Positions 1 through 7,299 of a stretch of 26,130 nucleotides of DNA are shown here, in pieces. The notes under the pieces were generated by a model, which saw only the letters and a program-made list of their open reading frames with translations, did no database searches and was not told the DNA's origin. A program made the position numbers and the translations under genes. The stretch is from positions 1-26,130 of the forward strand of contig CAYFHQ010000048.1 of NCBI GenBank assembly GCA_964342805.1, given 5' to 3'. Position 1 is the stretch's first letter, and each line of letters begins with the position of its first letter. The stretch is from CAYFHQ01 sp964342805 (GTDB taxonomy: Bacteria; Bacillota; Clostridia; Peptostreptococcales; Acidaminobacteraceae).

Positions 1-52
1 GTTTGCTATGATTTTTATTTTCTGAAGTTGAAAGTTGAATTATGCAATTTCC

Positions 53-250
53 TCACTTATGAAGGAACTCGTCATAATAAATCCAGTTGATCAGGTTATA
101 TAGGTCTTTGAAGTGATTGTAGTAGCTACGTCTGCTAATACCTGCAGTATGGCAAACCAAAGAGACTGTAATTCTTTTAAAGGGAACCTCCAAAACAAGC
201 GATTTAAAGGTTTGGGCGATTGCCCGTCGTGTTTCGTATGATTTCGACAT
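53..250 (-). CDS. Truncated TetR/AcrR-type HTH protein (65 aa)
   Basis: The 65 residues match only the N-terminal DNA-binding part of a TetR/AcrR regulator: a helix around AIAQTFKSLV, then an HTH and the typical YYNHFKDLYNLINWIYY stretch that leads into helix 4. Full regulators of this type are about 180-200 aa, so the whole ligand-binding domain is missing. The start is credible, because AGGAG lies about 8 nt upstream of the ATG. After the stop, the remaining 52 bases to the window edge show no continuation of the family in any frame. The stretch is more AT-rich than the neighbouring genes. It may be a decayed remnant or a real HTH-only protein. If intact it would bind DNA, but its target cannot be seen here. 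Confidence 0.6.
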   Translation of the reverse strand: MSKSYETRRAIAQTFKSLVLEVPFKRITVSLVCHTAGISRRSYYNHFKDLYNLINWIYYDEFLHK

Positions 251-392
251 ACTGGCTCACTCCTAACTGCATTCGTTTGATAGACCTATCTTATCATTGG
301 ATATGACGTTTATATATGCACAGTCATACCCATTTGTGAAGTTAAAGCACAAACGAGCTTGGTTTGATATGGAGTAGCAAGAGAACCTGCAC

Positions 393-1478
393 CTAAACCT
401 CATCTATAAAGACAGGTGCCTTTCGCTCAGCAGACTTATAAATGGCGTCAATCACCTTCATGACCGCCAGGGACTGGTCCACCGTTACACAGGGGTCCTG
501 GTCTGTCAAAATGGAGTCGATCCAGCTCTTGATTTCCACAGGCATGGGGTCATTTTTGCTGTCGTCATAGTATTCCAAACTGGAGCTGTCCAGGTTGGGG
601 TGGAGGGTGAAGAGGGTACCGTTTTGGTCCCCATTAATCCGTAGGCCGTCATCCATGTCCGCCCCAGCCTTGGTGCCGCATAGGGTGGTTTTAGCCTCTC
701 CAAGGTGCAGGCTGTTGAGGGCCCAGCTGGACTCCAGCAGTACAGTTGCCCCGTTTTTCATGACAATGAAGGCAAAGGCTGAGTCCTCCACTTCAAAGGC
801 TGCAGGGTCCCAGGGACCAAAGCTATTGAAGAGTCCCTCCTGCTTGCCAAGCTCCTGGTAGGTCATACCCGAAACGTAGAGGGGGTCAAAGTTATCCATG
901 AGCCAAAAAGTCAGGTCCAGGGCATGGACACCAATGTCGATGAGGGGGCCACCGCCTTGGGCTTCCTTGCTCAGGAACTTGCCCCATACTGGAACTGCCC
1001 GCCGCCGAATGGCATGGGCCTTAGCGTGATAAATATGTCCGAAGTAGTCAGCGTCCCCTAGCGCCTTTAAGTAGAGGCTGTCCCGTCTAAAGCGGTTCTG
1101 ACAACCCAGGCTGTATTTCTTACCGGAACCATGGACCGCTTTCTGAACTGCCTTGGCCTCGTCCAAATTCATGGCCATGGGCTTTTCGCATAGGACGTGA
1201 AGACCCTGGTTAAGGGCTGCAATACTCAGAGGCGCATGGGTGCTGTTGGGTGTGCAAATATGGACCACGTCTATACCACTGGCTAGGAGGTCTTCTGCGG
1301 AGCCATAGACCTTTGCATGGTCGCTTCCGAAGGCTGCAAGGGACTTTTGCGCCAAGTCGCCGTTGTGGTCATGGAAGGCCACAAGGTCAACTGCCTCGTG
1401 GGCCTTGAGATTGGGTAGGTGCTTCTCCCAGGCAATATTGCCACAGCCGATAATCCCGACCTTGAGTTTTTGTGTCAT
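393..1478 (-). CDS. Gfo/Idh/MocA family NAD(P)-dependent oxidoreductase
   Basis: This is a 361-aa cytosolic dehydrogenase, the usual length for the family. The N-terminal Rossmann fold carries GIIGCGNIA (residues 8-16). The CEKP motif at 97-100 supplies the conserved catalytic-pocket lysine. The C-terminal domain has GGGPLIDIGVHALD (about 175-188), with the Asp and His typical of the active site. Family members oxidise or reduce sugars, inositols and sugar acids with NAD(P); the substrate here is not readable. It is the second gene of an operon with the zinc-type dehydrogenase. Its start has AAGGAGG overlapping the upstream stop codon, which suggests coupled translation. Expression probably follows the LacI-type operator at 2489-2512. 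Family assignment is secure and substrate is open. Confidence 0.93.
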   Translation of the reverse strand: MTQKLKVGIIGCGNIAWEKHLPNLKAHEAVDLVAFHDHNGDLAQKSLAAFGSDHAKVYGSAEDLLASGIDVVHICTPNSTHAPLSIAALNQGLHVLCEKPMAMNLDEAKAVQKAVHGSGKKYSLGCQNRFRRDSLYLKALGDADYFGHIYHAKAHAIRRRAVPVWGKFLSKEAQGGGPLIDIGVHALDLTFWLMDNFDPLYVSGMTYQELGKQEGLFNSFGPWDPAAFEVEDSAFAFIVMKNGATVLLESSWALNSLHLGEAKTTLCGTKAGADMDDGLRINGDQNGTLFTLHPNLDSSSLEYYDDSKNDPMPVEIKSWIDSILTDQDPCVTVDQSLAVMKVIDAIYKSAERKAPVFIDEV

Positions 1479-1490
1479 CGTGGGACCTCC

Positions 1491-2438
1491 TTAGATCACT
1501 ACAATGGCCTTGGTATAGCCAGCTGGTTTTTCCACAAGGGAGCCAAAGGCCTTGTCAATTTCCTCTAGGCTAAAGCGGTGGGAAATGAGGTCCTTGGTAT
1601 TGAGACGACCGCAGGCAATAAGAGACAGGCCTTGGTCAATGCAGGTCATCATTTCAGCGTCCCGACGTTCATGGGCATTGATTACGGTCAGGGCCTTCCA
1701 GTTCCATAGTTCCATATTGATGGACCGGGGACCTTTTTGGTGGAAGCCCACTATGGACAAGACACCGTGGACACCAGTGATTTCACCAGCAAGGTCGATT
1801 CCTGGTTGAGACCCGCTGACCTCTGCAACCACGTCATAGCCACCATCCATGTTGACACCGTAGGTAATGACCCGGTGGTCGTCAGTAACGTCCTGTGACA
1901 GGAAGCCGTCACTGGCACCAAAGTGCTTGGCTGCGTCCAAGGCATCCTGGCGGATATCCATAGCCGTTATGGTTCCAGCCCCTTTGAGCTGGAGGAGCTG
2001 GAGAAAGCCCAGTCCCATGTAACCAGCACCAACAATGGCTACCTTGTCCCCGTAGGCAACGGGCGTACGCTTGGCACCACTTACGAGGCAGCCAAGGGGT
2101 TCTCCCAGGGCTTCCTCGTCGGTTAAGCCATGGGGGACGTGGGTGACAAGGGACTGGTGGGCTTTTGCATATTCCGCAAAGCCTGCTAGGATCAGTCCAG
2201 TTACCCGTTGACCCACCTCAAACTTTTCCACTCGCTCTCCCACGGCAGAAACATGGCCTACAACCTCATGGCCCATGTAGGGATTGGCCGTGTAGACACC
2301 ACTTTGCCATGCTTCCAGCTCAGAGGCGCAGACCCCGCAGAGGACTACCTTTACCAGGACGTCCTCAGGACCGATTTCAGGTAGGGGGGCAGATATGATT
2401 TCATGTGTTTGTTTTCCAATAAGTTTTGCTGCTTTCAT
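1491..2438 (-). CDS. Zinc-type medium-chain alcohol/polyol dehydrogenase lacking the structural-zinc lobe
   Basis: This 315-aa protein belongs to the medium-chain dehydrogenase superfamily. Visible catalytic-zinc ligands are Cys37 (in CGVCASE), the GHE motif at 56-58 and Glu113 (in EPLGC). A Rossmann motif GAGYMG follows at 137-142, with an acidic residue (Asp161) after the second strand that favours NAD over NADP. The four-cysteine structural-zinc lobe usual near residues 90-110 is absent, so the protein is shorter than the typical ~340-350 aa. The ATG at 2438 was chosen because AAGGAG lies 7 nt upstream and a promoter sits just before it; a longer in-frame extension would run through that promoter. 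It is the first gene of an operon with the Gfo/Idh/MocA oxidoreductase. A polyol or sugar-alcohol substrate is an inference. Confidence 0.9.
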   Translation of the reverse strand: MKAAKLIGKQTHEIISAPLPEIGPEDVLVKVVLCGVCASELEAWQSGVYTANPYMGHEVVGHVSAVGERVEKFEVGQRVTGLILAGFAEYAKAHQSLVTHVPHGLTDEEALGEPLGCLVSGAKRTPVAYGDKVAIVGAGYMGLGFLQLLQLKGAGTITAMDIRQDALDAAKHFGASDGFLSQDVTDDHRVITYGVNMDGGYDVVAEVSGSQPGIDLAGEITGVHGVLSIVGFHQKGPRSINMELWNWKALTVINAHERRDAEMMTCIDQGLSLIACGRLNTKDLISHRFSLEEIDKAFGSLVEKPAGYTKAIVVI

Positions 2439-2469
2439 GGTATTCTCCTTCTTCCTGTTTTGTGTCTCG

Positions 2470-2512
2470 AGTATATACCCAGCTTTTTCGTATGTCAACC
2501 GGTTGACATACG
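2470..2512 (-). promoter_or_regulatory. Promoter with 24-bp palindromic LacI-type operator over the -35 box
   Basis: On the minus strand TTGACA (2498-2493) and TATACT (2475-2470) are separated by 17 bp. The -35 box lies inside a perfect palindrome at 2489-2512 whose half site is CGTATGTCAACC. The CpG-containing CCGG centre is what LacI-family dimers with an LARSL hinge helix bind. It controls the dehydrogenase and Gfo/Idh/MocA genes. The most likely repressor is the LacI protein encoded just upstream (2570-3592). Confidence 0.88.
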
Positions 2513-2559
2513 GAAAAAAGAAGAACCCGAAGGTGAAAAAAGTGGCCTCACCTTCGGGT
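2513..2559 (-). terminator. Rho-independent terminator of the minus-strand lacI gene
   Basis: A perfect 12-bp stem (ACCCGAAGGTGA at 2525-2536 with its complement at 2548-2559) encloses an 11-nt loop. It is followed on the minus strand by a T-rich run (complement of 2513-2524). It lies 11 nt after the regulator's stop codon. It separates the regulator transcript from the dehydrogenase operon promoter. Confidence 0.85.
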
Positions 2560-2569
2560 CTACACCTTG

Positions 2570-3592
2570 CTATGACTTGCTTGAGTTCCTCTGAATAAGG
2601 TGTACAGGAATTTTTTCTGCCTGTCCCATGGGAGCAGAACCCGTTTCGGAGTCTGTAGCTAGACAACCTAAGAGGGTGTCCACCAGTTGACGGCTAATGG
2701 CGTCCCGGTCCTGGGCCACGGTGGTGAGGGCTGGCGTCACCATGGTGCCAATGGCCAGGTTGTCATAGCCAATCACCTGAACATCGTCAGGGATCCTTAT
2801 GTTCTTGGCCTTGGCGTATCGCAAAAAGGCACAGGCGTCCTCGTCGCTGAGAAAGATTCCGTCGAAGCTTGGAACTTTTCCCATGGCTTGGTCGAAGAGC
2901 TTATTCAGGTTTAGGTTTATTCCTGACACCTGGTCATCGGCGAGACCAGTCATGGGTTTTTCAATGACGCCGTAGGTAACCCCAGCGGTCTGGCAGAGGT
3001 CAATAAAGGCCTGGGTTTTCCCGTGGGCTGGGCTGGTAATGCCACTGTCGCCAGAGACGTGGACCAAGCGCTTACAGCCACCGTCAAGTAGGGCCTGGGT
3101 TGCCAAGCGTCCAATGGCCTCGTGGTCGGAGCCAATACAGGGAATGGCGTCTGAAAGGACCCTGTCGAAGGCGACAGCGGGCATGGGAAGTCCGCTGTAG
3201 TCAAAGGAGGTCTCACTGAGGTAGCTTGCAATAATAACCCCGTCCACCTTGTGGGCCTGAAAGGTGGAGAAGTAGCTTTTTTCTTTTTCGAGGTTGCCAT
3301 TGGTTGAACAGACCATGATCTTATAACCGGCTGCATAGAGGTGGGCCTCAATGCGCTGGATCAGGTCGGAGAAGAAATAGGAGTCCAGGCGGGGAATCAT
3401 GACCCCGATCATGTTGGATTTTTTACGAAACAAGCTCCGGGCAAGCTCATTGGGCTGGTAGTTGAGGGCAAGGCAAGCCTCTTCAATTTTCTTTCGAGTA
3501 GCTTCCGCAATGTAGCCCCTGTTGTTGAAGGCCCTGGAGACTGTTGTTACCGAAACCCCAGCGTGCTTGGCTATGTCTTTAATGGTTGCCAT
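2570..3592 (-). CDS. LacI-family transcriptional regulator, catabolic operon
   Basis: This is a 340-aa regulator of normal family length. The N-terminal HTH reads ATIKDIAKHAGVSVTTVSRAF. A hinge helix NELARSL around residue 55 is of the type that inserts leucine at a central CpG. A periplasmic-binding-protein-like sensor domain follows (GVMIPRLDSYFFSDL to VIGYDN and TPALTTVAQD). The ATG at 3592 directly precedes the HTH and has AAAGGA upstream. The gene is monocistronic and points at the dehydrogenase operon. The perfect palindrome at that operon's promoter is its most likely target. The inducer is unknown, although the recognition helix (SVTTVSRAF) resembles sucrose-type ScrR regulators. It is divergent from a second LacI gene. 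Confidence 0.93.
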   Translation of the reverse strand: MATIKDIAKHAGVSVTTVSRAFNNRGYIAEATRKKIEEACLALNYQPNELARSLFRKKSNMIGVMIPRLDSYFFSDLIQRIEAHLYAAGYKIMVCSTNGNLEKEKSYFSTFQAHKVDGVIIASYLSETSFDYSGLPMPAVAFDRVLSDAIPCIGSDHEAIGRLATQALLDGGCKRLVHVSGDSGITSPAHGKTQAFIDLCQTAGVTYGVIEKPMTGLADDQVSGINLNLNKLFDQAMGKVPSFDGIFLSDEDACAFLRYAKAKNIRIPDDVQVIGYDNLAIGTMVTPALTTVAQDRDAISRQLVDTLLGCLATDSETGSAPMGQAEKIPVHLIQRNSSKS

Positions 3593-3625
3593 GGCATGTT
3601 TCCTTTCAAAAAGTGTCTTTTCCCA

Positions 3626-3654
3626 ATTGTAATGGACTTCTTCCCCAACATCAA
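3626..3654 (-). promoter_or_regulatory. Promoter of the minus-strand lacI gene
   Basis: TTGATG (3654-3649) and TACAAT (3631-3626) are spaced by 17 bp on the minus strand. They lie about 34 nt upstream of the start codon at 3592. No palindromic operator is visible inside it. Confidence 0.6.
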
Positions 3655-3718
3655 CAAGCCATTGCAAGGCCTGGGAGGGGTAAGGTAAAAAAACGTGTAA
3701 ATAAAATGTCATATTTCC

Positions 3719-3747
3719 TTGACGAAAGGAAAGCGGTTTCATATAAT
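3719..3747 (+). promoter_or_regulatory. Promoter of the plus-strand lacI gene with operator in the spacer
   Basis: TTGACG (3719-3724) and TATAAT (3742-3747) are separated by exactly 17 bp. The spacer holds GGAAAGCGGTTTCA (3728-3741), a LacI/CcpA-type operator. This 14-mer matches 12 of 14 bases of the site at 4904-4917 in front of the sugar transporter operon. It also fits the published cre consensus TGWAANCGNTNWCA at all but the first position. Binding here would block RNA polymerase directly, so autoregulation or carbon catabolite repression is likely. Confidence 0.85.
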
Positions 3748-3793
3748 GAAATCCAAGCAAAAGTGACCCAAACTTAGAGTGAGAAGGTGTCCT

Positions 3794-4801
3794 ATGAAAG
3801 TGACAATAAATGATATTGCAAAGCTTTCGGGCGTTTCTAAGGCGACGGTTTCCCGTGTTCTAAATGGCAGTAAGCCTGTGAGTGACCAAGTGCGCAAAAA
3901 GGTTATGCAGGCCATAGAAGAAACCGGTTACAAACCCAGCTCCTTGGCCCGTAGCTTGACGACAAAAGAGACAAAACTCATTGGCATCGTTATTCCTGAC
4001 GTGTCCAACCCAGTCTTTTCTGAGCTGGTCAAGGGCATGGAGGACAAGTCTGGCGAGTCCGGCTATAATGTCCTACTTTGCAACTCCTACCTGAGCCATA
4101 AAAAGGAGCTGGACTACCTGGAAATCCTCAGGGACAAAGAGGTGGACGGCATTATATTTTTGACTACCAATGAAACAGCTGAACAGACAGCCTTCTTTAA
4201 AGACTTTGGCAAGCCTGTCGTTGTAGTAGACAGACAGTTTCAAGCCATGGACCTGCCCAGTGTCGGCATTGACGACCACAAGGCAGCCTTTACGGCGGTA
4301 AACTACCTGATCAACCTGGGTCATAAAAACATTGGTATGGTACGGTCGGCCCTACAGGACCGGTCCCATGGCTACAACCGTTATGACGGCTACTGCAAGG
4401 CCATGGAAGGAGCGGGGCTACAAGTAAACCCCGACAATGTCATTGAAGGAGACTTCAGTGTGAAGTCTGGCTACAATGCCATGCTCAAGCTACTGAGCAG
4501 TGGGAAACCACCATCGGCTGTATTCTTTGCCAACGACCTCATGGCTGTGGGCGGTATTCGTTGCATTACGGACAGTGGTATGAAGGTGCCTGACGACATT
4601 TCTGTTATGGGTTTTGACGACATTCCCATTTCGTCCATGTTCATTCCGTCCATAACGACGACCCGACAACCCTTCTTCGACATTGGAAGCAAGGCCATGG
4701 AAAAGCTGATTGACTTCATTCACAAGAAGGAAATTGAGCAATATACAGTCTTTGAGACAGACTTAATGCTTCGAAACTCAACCAAGCGCTTCGAAGAATA
4801 A
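3794..4801 (+). CDS. LacI-family regulator of the sucrose-type operon
   Basis: This is a 335-aa LacI/GalR-family regulator. The HTH reads VTINDIAKLSGVSKATVSRVLNG (about residues 3-25). The hinge helix SSLARSL lies near 55, followed by a sugar-binding core (IGIVIPDVSNPVFSEL to VMGFDDIPISSMFIPSITTTRQP). The ATG at 3794 was preferred over the upstream GTG at 3779 because GAGAAGG lies just before it and the family N-terminus begins there. It precedes the sugar transporter and sucrolytic genes on the same strand. Near-identical operators occur at its own promoter and at the transporter promoter, so it most likely represses both until sugar is present. The inducer (sucrose, fructose or a phosphate ester) is inferred from context only. 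Confidence 0.93.
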   Translation: MKVTINDIAKLSGVSKATVSRVLNGSKPVSDQVRKKVMQAIEETGYKPSSLARSLTTKETKLIGIVIPDVSNPVFSELVKGMEDKSGESGYNVLLCNSYLSHKKELDYLEILRDKEVDGIIFLTTNETAEQTAFFKDFGKPVVVVDRQFQAMDLPSVGIDDHKAAFTAVNYLINLGHKNIGMVRSALQDRSHGYNRYDGYCKAMEGAGLQVNPDNVIEGDFSVKSGYNAMLKLLSSGKPPSAVFFANDLMAVGGIRCITDSGMKVPDDISVMGFDDIPISSMFIPSITTTRQPFFDIGSKAMEKLIDFIHKKEIEQYTVFETDLMLRNSTKRFEE

Positions 4802-4821
4802 GGCATGCAACTGTTAAAAAT

Positions 4822-4852
4822 GAGAAAGGTATCCGTGGAAAGTGCCTTTCTC
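4822..4852 (+). terminator. Hairpin after the lacI gene, weak terminator
   Basis: A 10-bp stem (GAGAAAGGTA with TGCCTTTCTC, one G-U pair) has an 11-nt loop and lies 20 nt after the stop codon. It is not followed by a T-run, so termination may be incomplete and some read-through into the transporter operon is possible. Confidence 0.45.
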
Positions 4853-4869
4853 ATAAAGAACCGGATTAT

Positions 4870-4917
4870 TTTTCAGATAATGCGGTATAAATTTTAATGA
4901 TCGGGAAACCGGTTACA
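4870..4917 (+). promoter_or_regulatory. Transporter operon promoter with LacI-type operator at the start site
   Basis: The best promoter match is TTTTCA (4870-4875), a 17-bp spacer and TTTAAT (4893-4898); it is modest. The operator GGAAACCGGTTACA at 4904-4917 lies just downstream, over the expected start of transcription. It differs from the operator at 3728-3741 at only two positions. An overlapping alternative -10 (TATAAA, 4886-4891) cannot be excluded. Confidence 0.7.
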
Positions 4918-4937
4918 TGTGGGAGGAGAAGGAAACA

Positions 4938-6266
4938 ATGAAAAAGTTTTTAGCACTGGTAATGGCAGGTGTCTTGGCACTTGGCATGGTAGGCTGTGGC
5001 GCAAAGACAGAGGAAGCACCAGCCAAAGTAGAGCCTGTAACCAATGAAGCAGGTAAGAAGGTAGTGACAGTATGGCACCGTACGGGTACGCCATCAGAGG
5101 CAGACTACTACAACCGTCTTGTGGAAGAGTTCAACGCGTCCCAGGAGGACATTCAAGTAGAGGCCATTGCCCTACCGGACAACTCTATTCAGGAACAGGT
5201 GAATGCATCGATCATGTCAGGTGACCTGCCGGACGTTCTCGACGTTGACGGTCCTCAAATGGCCGGTTACGTCAACTCAGGTGCCCTGGCTCCACTGGAC
5301 CAGTACATGTCAGACGAGCTGAAGGAAGACCTCCTGCCGTCCCTAATTGCCCAAGGCACATATGACGACGGCAAGGTTTACATTTTGGGTCAATTTGAAA
5401 GTGGTCTTTCATTCTGGGCCAACAAGTCCTACCTAGAAAAGGCAGACGTACGCATTCCAAGCCTAGACAACCCATGGGACCAAGCGGAGTTCATGGAAGC
5501 ACTTGGCAAGCTAAAGGCCCTTGAAGAGGTTACGTACCCGCTGGACGTGAAGGTGAACTATGGTGCAGGCTACTGGGTATACTCCTACTTGCCAATCGTA
5601 GCTGGCTTCGGTGGTGACTACTTCAACGGAGAAACATTTGAAGCCCAGGGTGCCATGAACGGTCCAGAGTCCGTTAAGGCGTTCGAAATGGTAAAAGAGC
5701 TTGTAGACAAGGAATACGTTGATCCGAACCAGTCTACAGACGACGACTTCTACGGTTCAAAGACAGCAGCTCTTTCCCTAGTAGGTCACTGGATGTACCC
5801 CAACCATACGGCAGCTCAAGGTCTAGGTGACGACGCGATCCTGATTCCATTCCCTAACTTTGGAAATGGCGTTTTCACTGGCAACGGTAGCTGGGCATGG
5901 GGTGTTACAACAGAAGCAGCCAAGCGTGGTGTGGAAGCAGAAGCATACAAGTTTGTGGAGTTCATGCTGAGCAAGGAAGCTGTTGGCGAAATCTTTGAAG
6001 TAAATGGTGCGGTTCCAGGACGTATTTCTGTGCTAAATGAAATCGATGAATACAAAGAGGGCGGTCGTCTGTACCTATACAGACAACAGCTTGTTGAAAA
6101 TAAAGCGAAGGTTCGACCAATTACTCCTGCTTTTGGTGTAATCCAATCCGTAATTGGTGACGCGGCTATGAACATTCTGAAGGGTTCAGATGTTCAAGAA
6201 GAACTGGACAAGGCAGCAATTGAAATCGATCAGACAATCGAAGACAACGGCTACCATGGAAAATAG
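4938..6266 (+). CDS. Sugar ABC transporter substrate-binding lipoprotein (family 1, CUT1)
   Basis: This is a 442-aa extracellular lipoprotein. The signal peptide MKKFLALVMAGVLALGMVGC ends in a lipobox with the lipid-attachment cysteine at residue 20, and a charged linker follows. The mature domain has the features of family 1 solute-binding proteins (VVTVWHRTGTPSEADYYNRL near the start, later ALSLVGHWMYPN and KFVEFMLSKEAVGEIF). The start at ATG 4938 directly follows GGAGAAGG. It should deliver a di- or oligosaccharide, sucrose or fructo-oligosaccharide by context, to the two permeases downstream. It is first in the operon behind a LacI-type operator. A folded RNA segment separates it from the permeases and may allow higher expression of this component. 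Confidence 0.93.
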   Translation: MKKFLALVMAGVLALGMVGCGAKTEEAPAKVEPVTNEAGKKVVTVWHRTGTPSEADYYNRLVEEFNASQEDIQVEAIALPDNSIQEQVNASIMSGDLPDVLDVDGPQMAGYVNSGALAPLDQYMSDELKEDLLPSLIAQGTYDDGKVYILGQFESGLSFWANKSYLEKADVRIPSLDNPWDQAEFMEALGKLKALEEVTYPLDVKVNYGAGYWVYSYLPIVAGFGGDYFNGETFEAQGAMNGPESVKAFEMVKELVDKEYVDPNQSTDDDFYGSKTAALSLVGHWMYPNHTAAQGLGDDAILIPFPNFGNGVFTGNGSWAWGVTTEAAKRGVEAEAYKFVEFMLSKEAVGEIFEVNGAVPGRISVLNEIDEYKEGGRLYLYRQQLVENKAKVRPITPAFGVIQSVIGDAAMNILKGSDVQEELDKAAIEIDQTIEDNGYHGK

Positions 6267-6270
6267 GTGA

Positions 6271-6381
6271 AGCTTGCACAGGTGAGCCCAGCCATACACT
6301 CGTAAGGGTGGGCTGGCCTGTTGCCCTGAACGATCAAAGACACGTATGGAACTTGATCGCTCAGGGCAGCGTATGCAAGCT
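6271..6381 (+). promoter_or_regulatory. Folded intergenic RNA, three-stem (three-way junction) element
   Basis: Three nested or adjacent stems can be drawn. P1 is AGCTTGCA (6271-6278) with TGCAAGCT (6374-6381). P2 is AGCCCA (6285-6290) with TGGGCT (6309-6314), extended by AGG/CCT. P3 is a 16-bp stem with one mismatch, 6322-6337 with 6353-6368 (TGCCCTGAACGATCAA and its near complement), and a 15-nt loop. No T-run follows, so it is not a simple terminator. It fills almost the whole gap between the binding-protein stop and the permease ribosome binding site (AAGGAGG, 6384-6390). An mRNA-stabilising or attenuating role is inferred. Confidence 0.7.
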
Positions 6382-6395
6382 ACAAGGAGGAAACA

Positions 6396-7289
6396 ATGGA
6401 AGGCAATAAACTGCTGAAGCAGGATAGAGCGGCTTGGATGATGAGTGCACCGGCATTGATCATTCTCTTTATGTTTGTAATTGTGCCCTTTGTGGCCGCA
6501 TTCGGGTTTTCCTTTACCAATCGAATGCTCTTAATGAACCCGGGAACCAGCCTCAAGTTCGTAGGTTTACGAAACTACGTCAGACTTTTTGCTGACCCAG
6601 AGTTCTACCAGTCCCTAGGTAACAACCTGAAGTTTGCCCTGTTCGTCGTACCCATTCAGACGTCCCTGGCCCTGCTTCTAGCCCTACTGGTTAACGGAAA
6701 AATTAAGGGGTCCAACCTCTTTAGAACCATCTTTTTTAGCCCGGTAGTTATCTCCATGACCGTTGTTGTCGTGGTCTGGGCCCTTATTTTTAATCCTACG
6801 GCAGACGGCTACATGAATACCGTTCTTGCCAACATGACCTTTGGTCTCCTTGAACCCCTCCAGTGGCACCACAGCGCGGACACCTCCATGCTGGCCATTG
6901 CCATCCTGTCCATCTGGCAGGGGGTGGGCTTCCAAATGGTGATCTTCCTATCGGGTCTCCAGTATATTCCCGGTGAACTCTACGAAGCGGCGGACATCGA
7001 CGGGGCCAACGTCATCCAGCAATTCTGGTACGTGACCCTGCCCCAGCTGAAGAACACCATGGTCTTTGTTGTCCTAACGACGACCATCTTCGCCTTCCGT
7101 CTTTTTACCCAGGTCATGGTCTTGACCCAGGGTGGCCCCCAGGGGTCGACGTCAACCGTTGTTTATATGATGTACACAGAAGGCTTTCAAAAAATGAAAA
7201 TCGGATACGCATCAGCCATCTCCGTTGTTTTCTTCGTCATTGTACTGGTCATCTCCATGATCCAGCGGAAACTGATTTCAAAGGAATAG
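6396..7289 (+). CDS. CUT1 sugar ABC transporter permease, MalF/UgpA type
   Basis: This is a 297-aa inner-membrane permease with about six transmembrane helices, the first near residues 17-38 and the last near 270-290. The EAA loop that contacts the ATPase is clear: YEAADIDGANVIQQFWYVTLPQ at about 196-217. The ATG has a strong AAGGAGG site 5 nt upstream. It is the first of two permease genes and is separated from the binding-protein gene by a folded RNA segment. It forms the membrane channel for the sugar with the next gene product. No ATPase gene accompanies the pair, so energy must come from an ATPase encoded elsewhere, as with MsmK-type shared ATPases. Confidence 0.94.
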   Translation: MEGNKLLKQDRAAWMMSAPALIILFMFVIVPFVAAFGFSFTNRMLLMNPGTSLKFVGLRNYVRLFADPEFYQSLGNNLKFALFVVPIQTSLALLLALLVNGKIKGSNLFRTIFFSPVVISMTVVVVVWALIFNPTADGYMNTVLANMTFGLLEPLQWHHSADTSMLAIAILSIWQGVGFQMVIFLSGLQYIPGELYEAADIDGANVIQQFWYVTLPQLKNTMVFVVLTTTIFAFRLFTQVMVLTQGGPQGSTSTVVYMMYTEGFQKMKIGYASAISVVFFVIVLVISMIQRKLISKE

Positions 7290-7299
7290 GAGGAGAACA

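Noticed and set aside
389..421. GCACCT/AGGTGC pairing at the end of the Gfo/Idh/MocA gene as its terminator
   Set aside because: The stem is 6 bp, overlaps the stop codon, has a long loop and no T-run on the minus strand.
2439..2666. In-frame N-terminal extension of the zinc-type dehydrogenase to 391 aa
   Set aside because: The extension runs through a terminator, an operator and the promoter, and the internal ATG at 2438 has AAGGAG and matches the family N-terminus.
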